Assembly (NCBI GenBank): GCA_027943245.1
Contig: JANDJZ010001721.1
Coordinates: 1 to 16,569 of the forward strand
Length of the DNA: 16,569 nt
DNA from: Acanthamoeba sp. SK_2022b
Lineage: Eukaryota; Discosea; Longamoebia; Acanthamoebidae
Reading direction: 5' to 3'
In this document: in pieces, positions 15,909 to 16,569 of the stretch
Layout of the letters: each line of letters starts with the position of its first letter
Numbering within the stretch: the stretch's first letter is position 1
The notes under the pieces: generated by a model
The model's database searches: none
Told to the model about the DNA's origin: nothing
The model's input: only the letters and a program-made list of their open reading frames with translations
Position numbers and translations under genes: made by a program

Positions 15909-16272
15909 CTTACTATTTTTTTTTGTTTTGTTTACAATAAACAATTTGTTACATTATATTAGCGAAAAAGTTATTATAGTTATTTTTATAACATTTTTAT
16001 TTTTTCTGATGAAGTTTGCAGGTAACGCTTTAAATTCTGAATTTAAAGTAAAAATTGAACAAATTTTAACCGATATAAATATGTACATGAATGCGGTTTT
16101 TAATTTTTTATATATAAACAAATTATTCTACTTAAATCTAAAATCTTTAAAGAACAATTTTAGAATTCTTACCAAAATCTTAAACGGTAGATTTAGTAAT
16201 ATTAATTCGTCAATTTTTTTAAATTCGAAAATAGTTGAATCAAAAAGCAATTTGATTTTATTTTTTGAATAA
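15898..16272 (+). CDS. atp4: Probable ATP synthase F0 subunit b (ymf39 type)
   Basis: The 124 residues start with a hydrophobic hairpin (about 4-15 and 24-38, ending LMKFAG), followed by a charged, mainly helical region containing EFKVKIEQILTDI. This is the layout of subunit b of the peripheral stalk: membrane anchor, then helical stalk. No single residue motif proves it, since the family diverges rapidly. The position straight after atp8, with an 11-base overlap, and the length support it. I prefer ATG 15898 to the TTG three bases upstream. Alternatively it is an unassigned small membrane protein. Confidence 0.55.
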   Translation: MKYNLLFFFVLFTINNLLHYISEKVIIVIFITFLFFLMKFAGNALNSEFKVKIEQILTDINMYMNAVFNFLYINKLFYLNLKSLKNNFRILTKILNGRFSNINSSIFLNSKIVESKSNLILFFE

Positions 16273-16298
16273 AAATTTTTTAAATATACATATATAAA

Positions 16299-16569
16299 AT
16301 GACTTTGGAATACGTTTATATATTTATTTTTTTTTGAGCAGCCTTTTTTATTTCTTGTTTACTTATTTTTTTATCTTATTTTTTAGTTTATCAGGAATCA
16401 GATATAGAAAAAAATTCAGCTTACGAATGTGGTTTTCAGCCTTTTGAAGATACTAGAAGCAAATTCAATGTAAGATATTATTTAATAGCTATTCTATTTA
16501 TGATATTTGATTTGGAGATTATGTATTTATTCCCGTGATCTGTCTCTGTGTCAACTAGCGGTCTTTTTG
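16299..16569 (+). CDS. nad3: NADH dehydrogenase subunit 3, cut by the window end
   Basis: This is a complex I membrane subunit (NuoA). Ninety codons are visible from ATG 16299. They show a first transmembrane helix with a TGA Trp, then the loop [20 protein letters not shown], whose ECGF motif contains the Cys exposed in the deactive state of the enzyme, then [22 protein letters not shown], the conserved F-D-x-E-x2-F-x-PW helix with Trp as TGA. Full-length family members have about 115-120 residues, so roughly 30 lie beyond the window. Confidence 0.97.

Noticed and set aside
1..16569. CRISPR arrays, insertion sequences or phage genes
   Set aside because: No spaced repeats, transposase or terminal inverted repeats are visible; the only tandem repeat is inside a coding frame.

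Overview
The window is a linear excerpt of a protist mitochondrial genome, not a bacterial or nuclear region. It is strongly AT-rich, every gene I can identify lies on the + strand, and the genes are the energy and ribosomal-protein genes of a gene-rich mtDNA. UGA must be read as tryptophan: it falls at conserved Trp sites (for example the PEWY motif of cytochrome b), and reading through it restores the conserved tail of rps12. All real stops are therefore TAA or TAG. The run rpl11-rps12-rps7-rpl2-rps19-rps3-rpl16-rpl14-rpl5-rps14-rps8-rpl6-rps13-rps11, the mitochondrial atp1, the UGA=Trp code, the one-strand layout and tRNAs with mismatches at the top of the acceptor stem together point to an amoebozoan of the Acanthamoeba type. 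That placement is inference from remembered gene order; no database was searched.

Layout. 1-186: non-coding leader with a hairpin. 187-2018: atp9, tRNA-Tyr, cob, nad4L. 2020-3225: an unrecognised membrane protein of 401 residues ending in perfect heptad repeats. 3356-6051: atp1 and nad1. 6071-6141: tRNA-Trp. 6166-13886: fourteen ribosomal protein genes with almost no spacers and several real overlaps, retaining the fused order of the bacterial L11/str/S10/spc/alpha operons. About 13899-15037: a second unrecognised membrane protein. 15038-15473: the largest non-coding stretch, with a TA microsatellite and a GC-richer block that can fold. 15474-16569: atp8, a probable atp4, and the first 90 codons of nad3, cut by the window end.

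Functionally the window supplies parts of complex I (nad1, nad3, nad4L), complex III (cob), ATP synthase (atp1, atp8, atp9, probably atp4) and the mitochondrial ribosome, plus two tRNAs. No rRNA gene was recognised.

Most worth a second look: (1) the two unknown membrane proteins share an identically spaced motif RG-x6-C-x-P-x2-K and a D-x-[DE]-R-I-x-E-N segment, so they look like diverged copies of one undescribed family; (2) atp9, cob, nad1 and perhaps the second unknown gene each need a -1 change of frame, at U UUU UUA sequences in cob and nad1; (3) both tRNAs have mismatches only within acceptor positions 1-3, the pattern repaired by 5' tRNA editing in Acanthamoeba; (4) the only tRNA-Trp seen has anticodon CCA although UGA is a frequent Trp codon.
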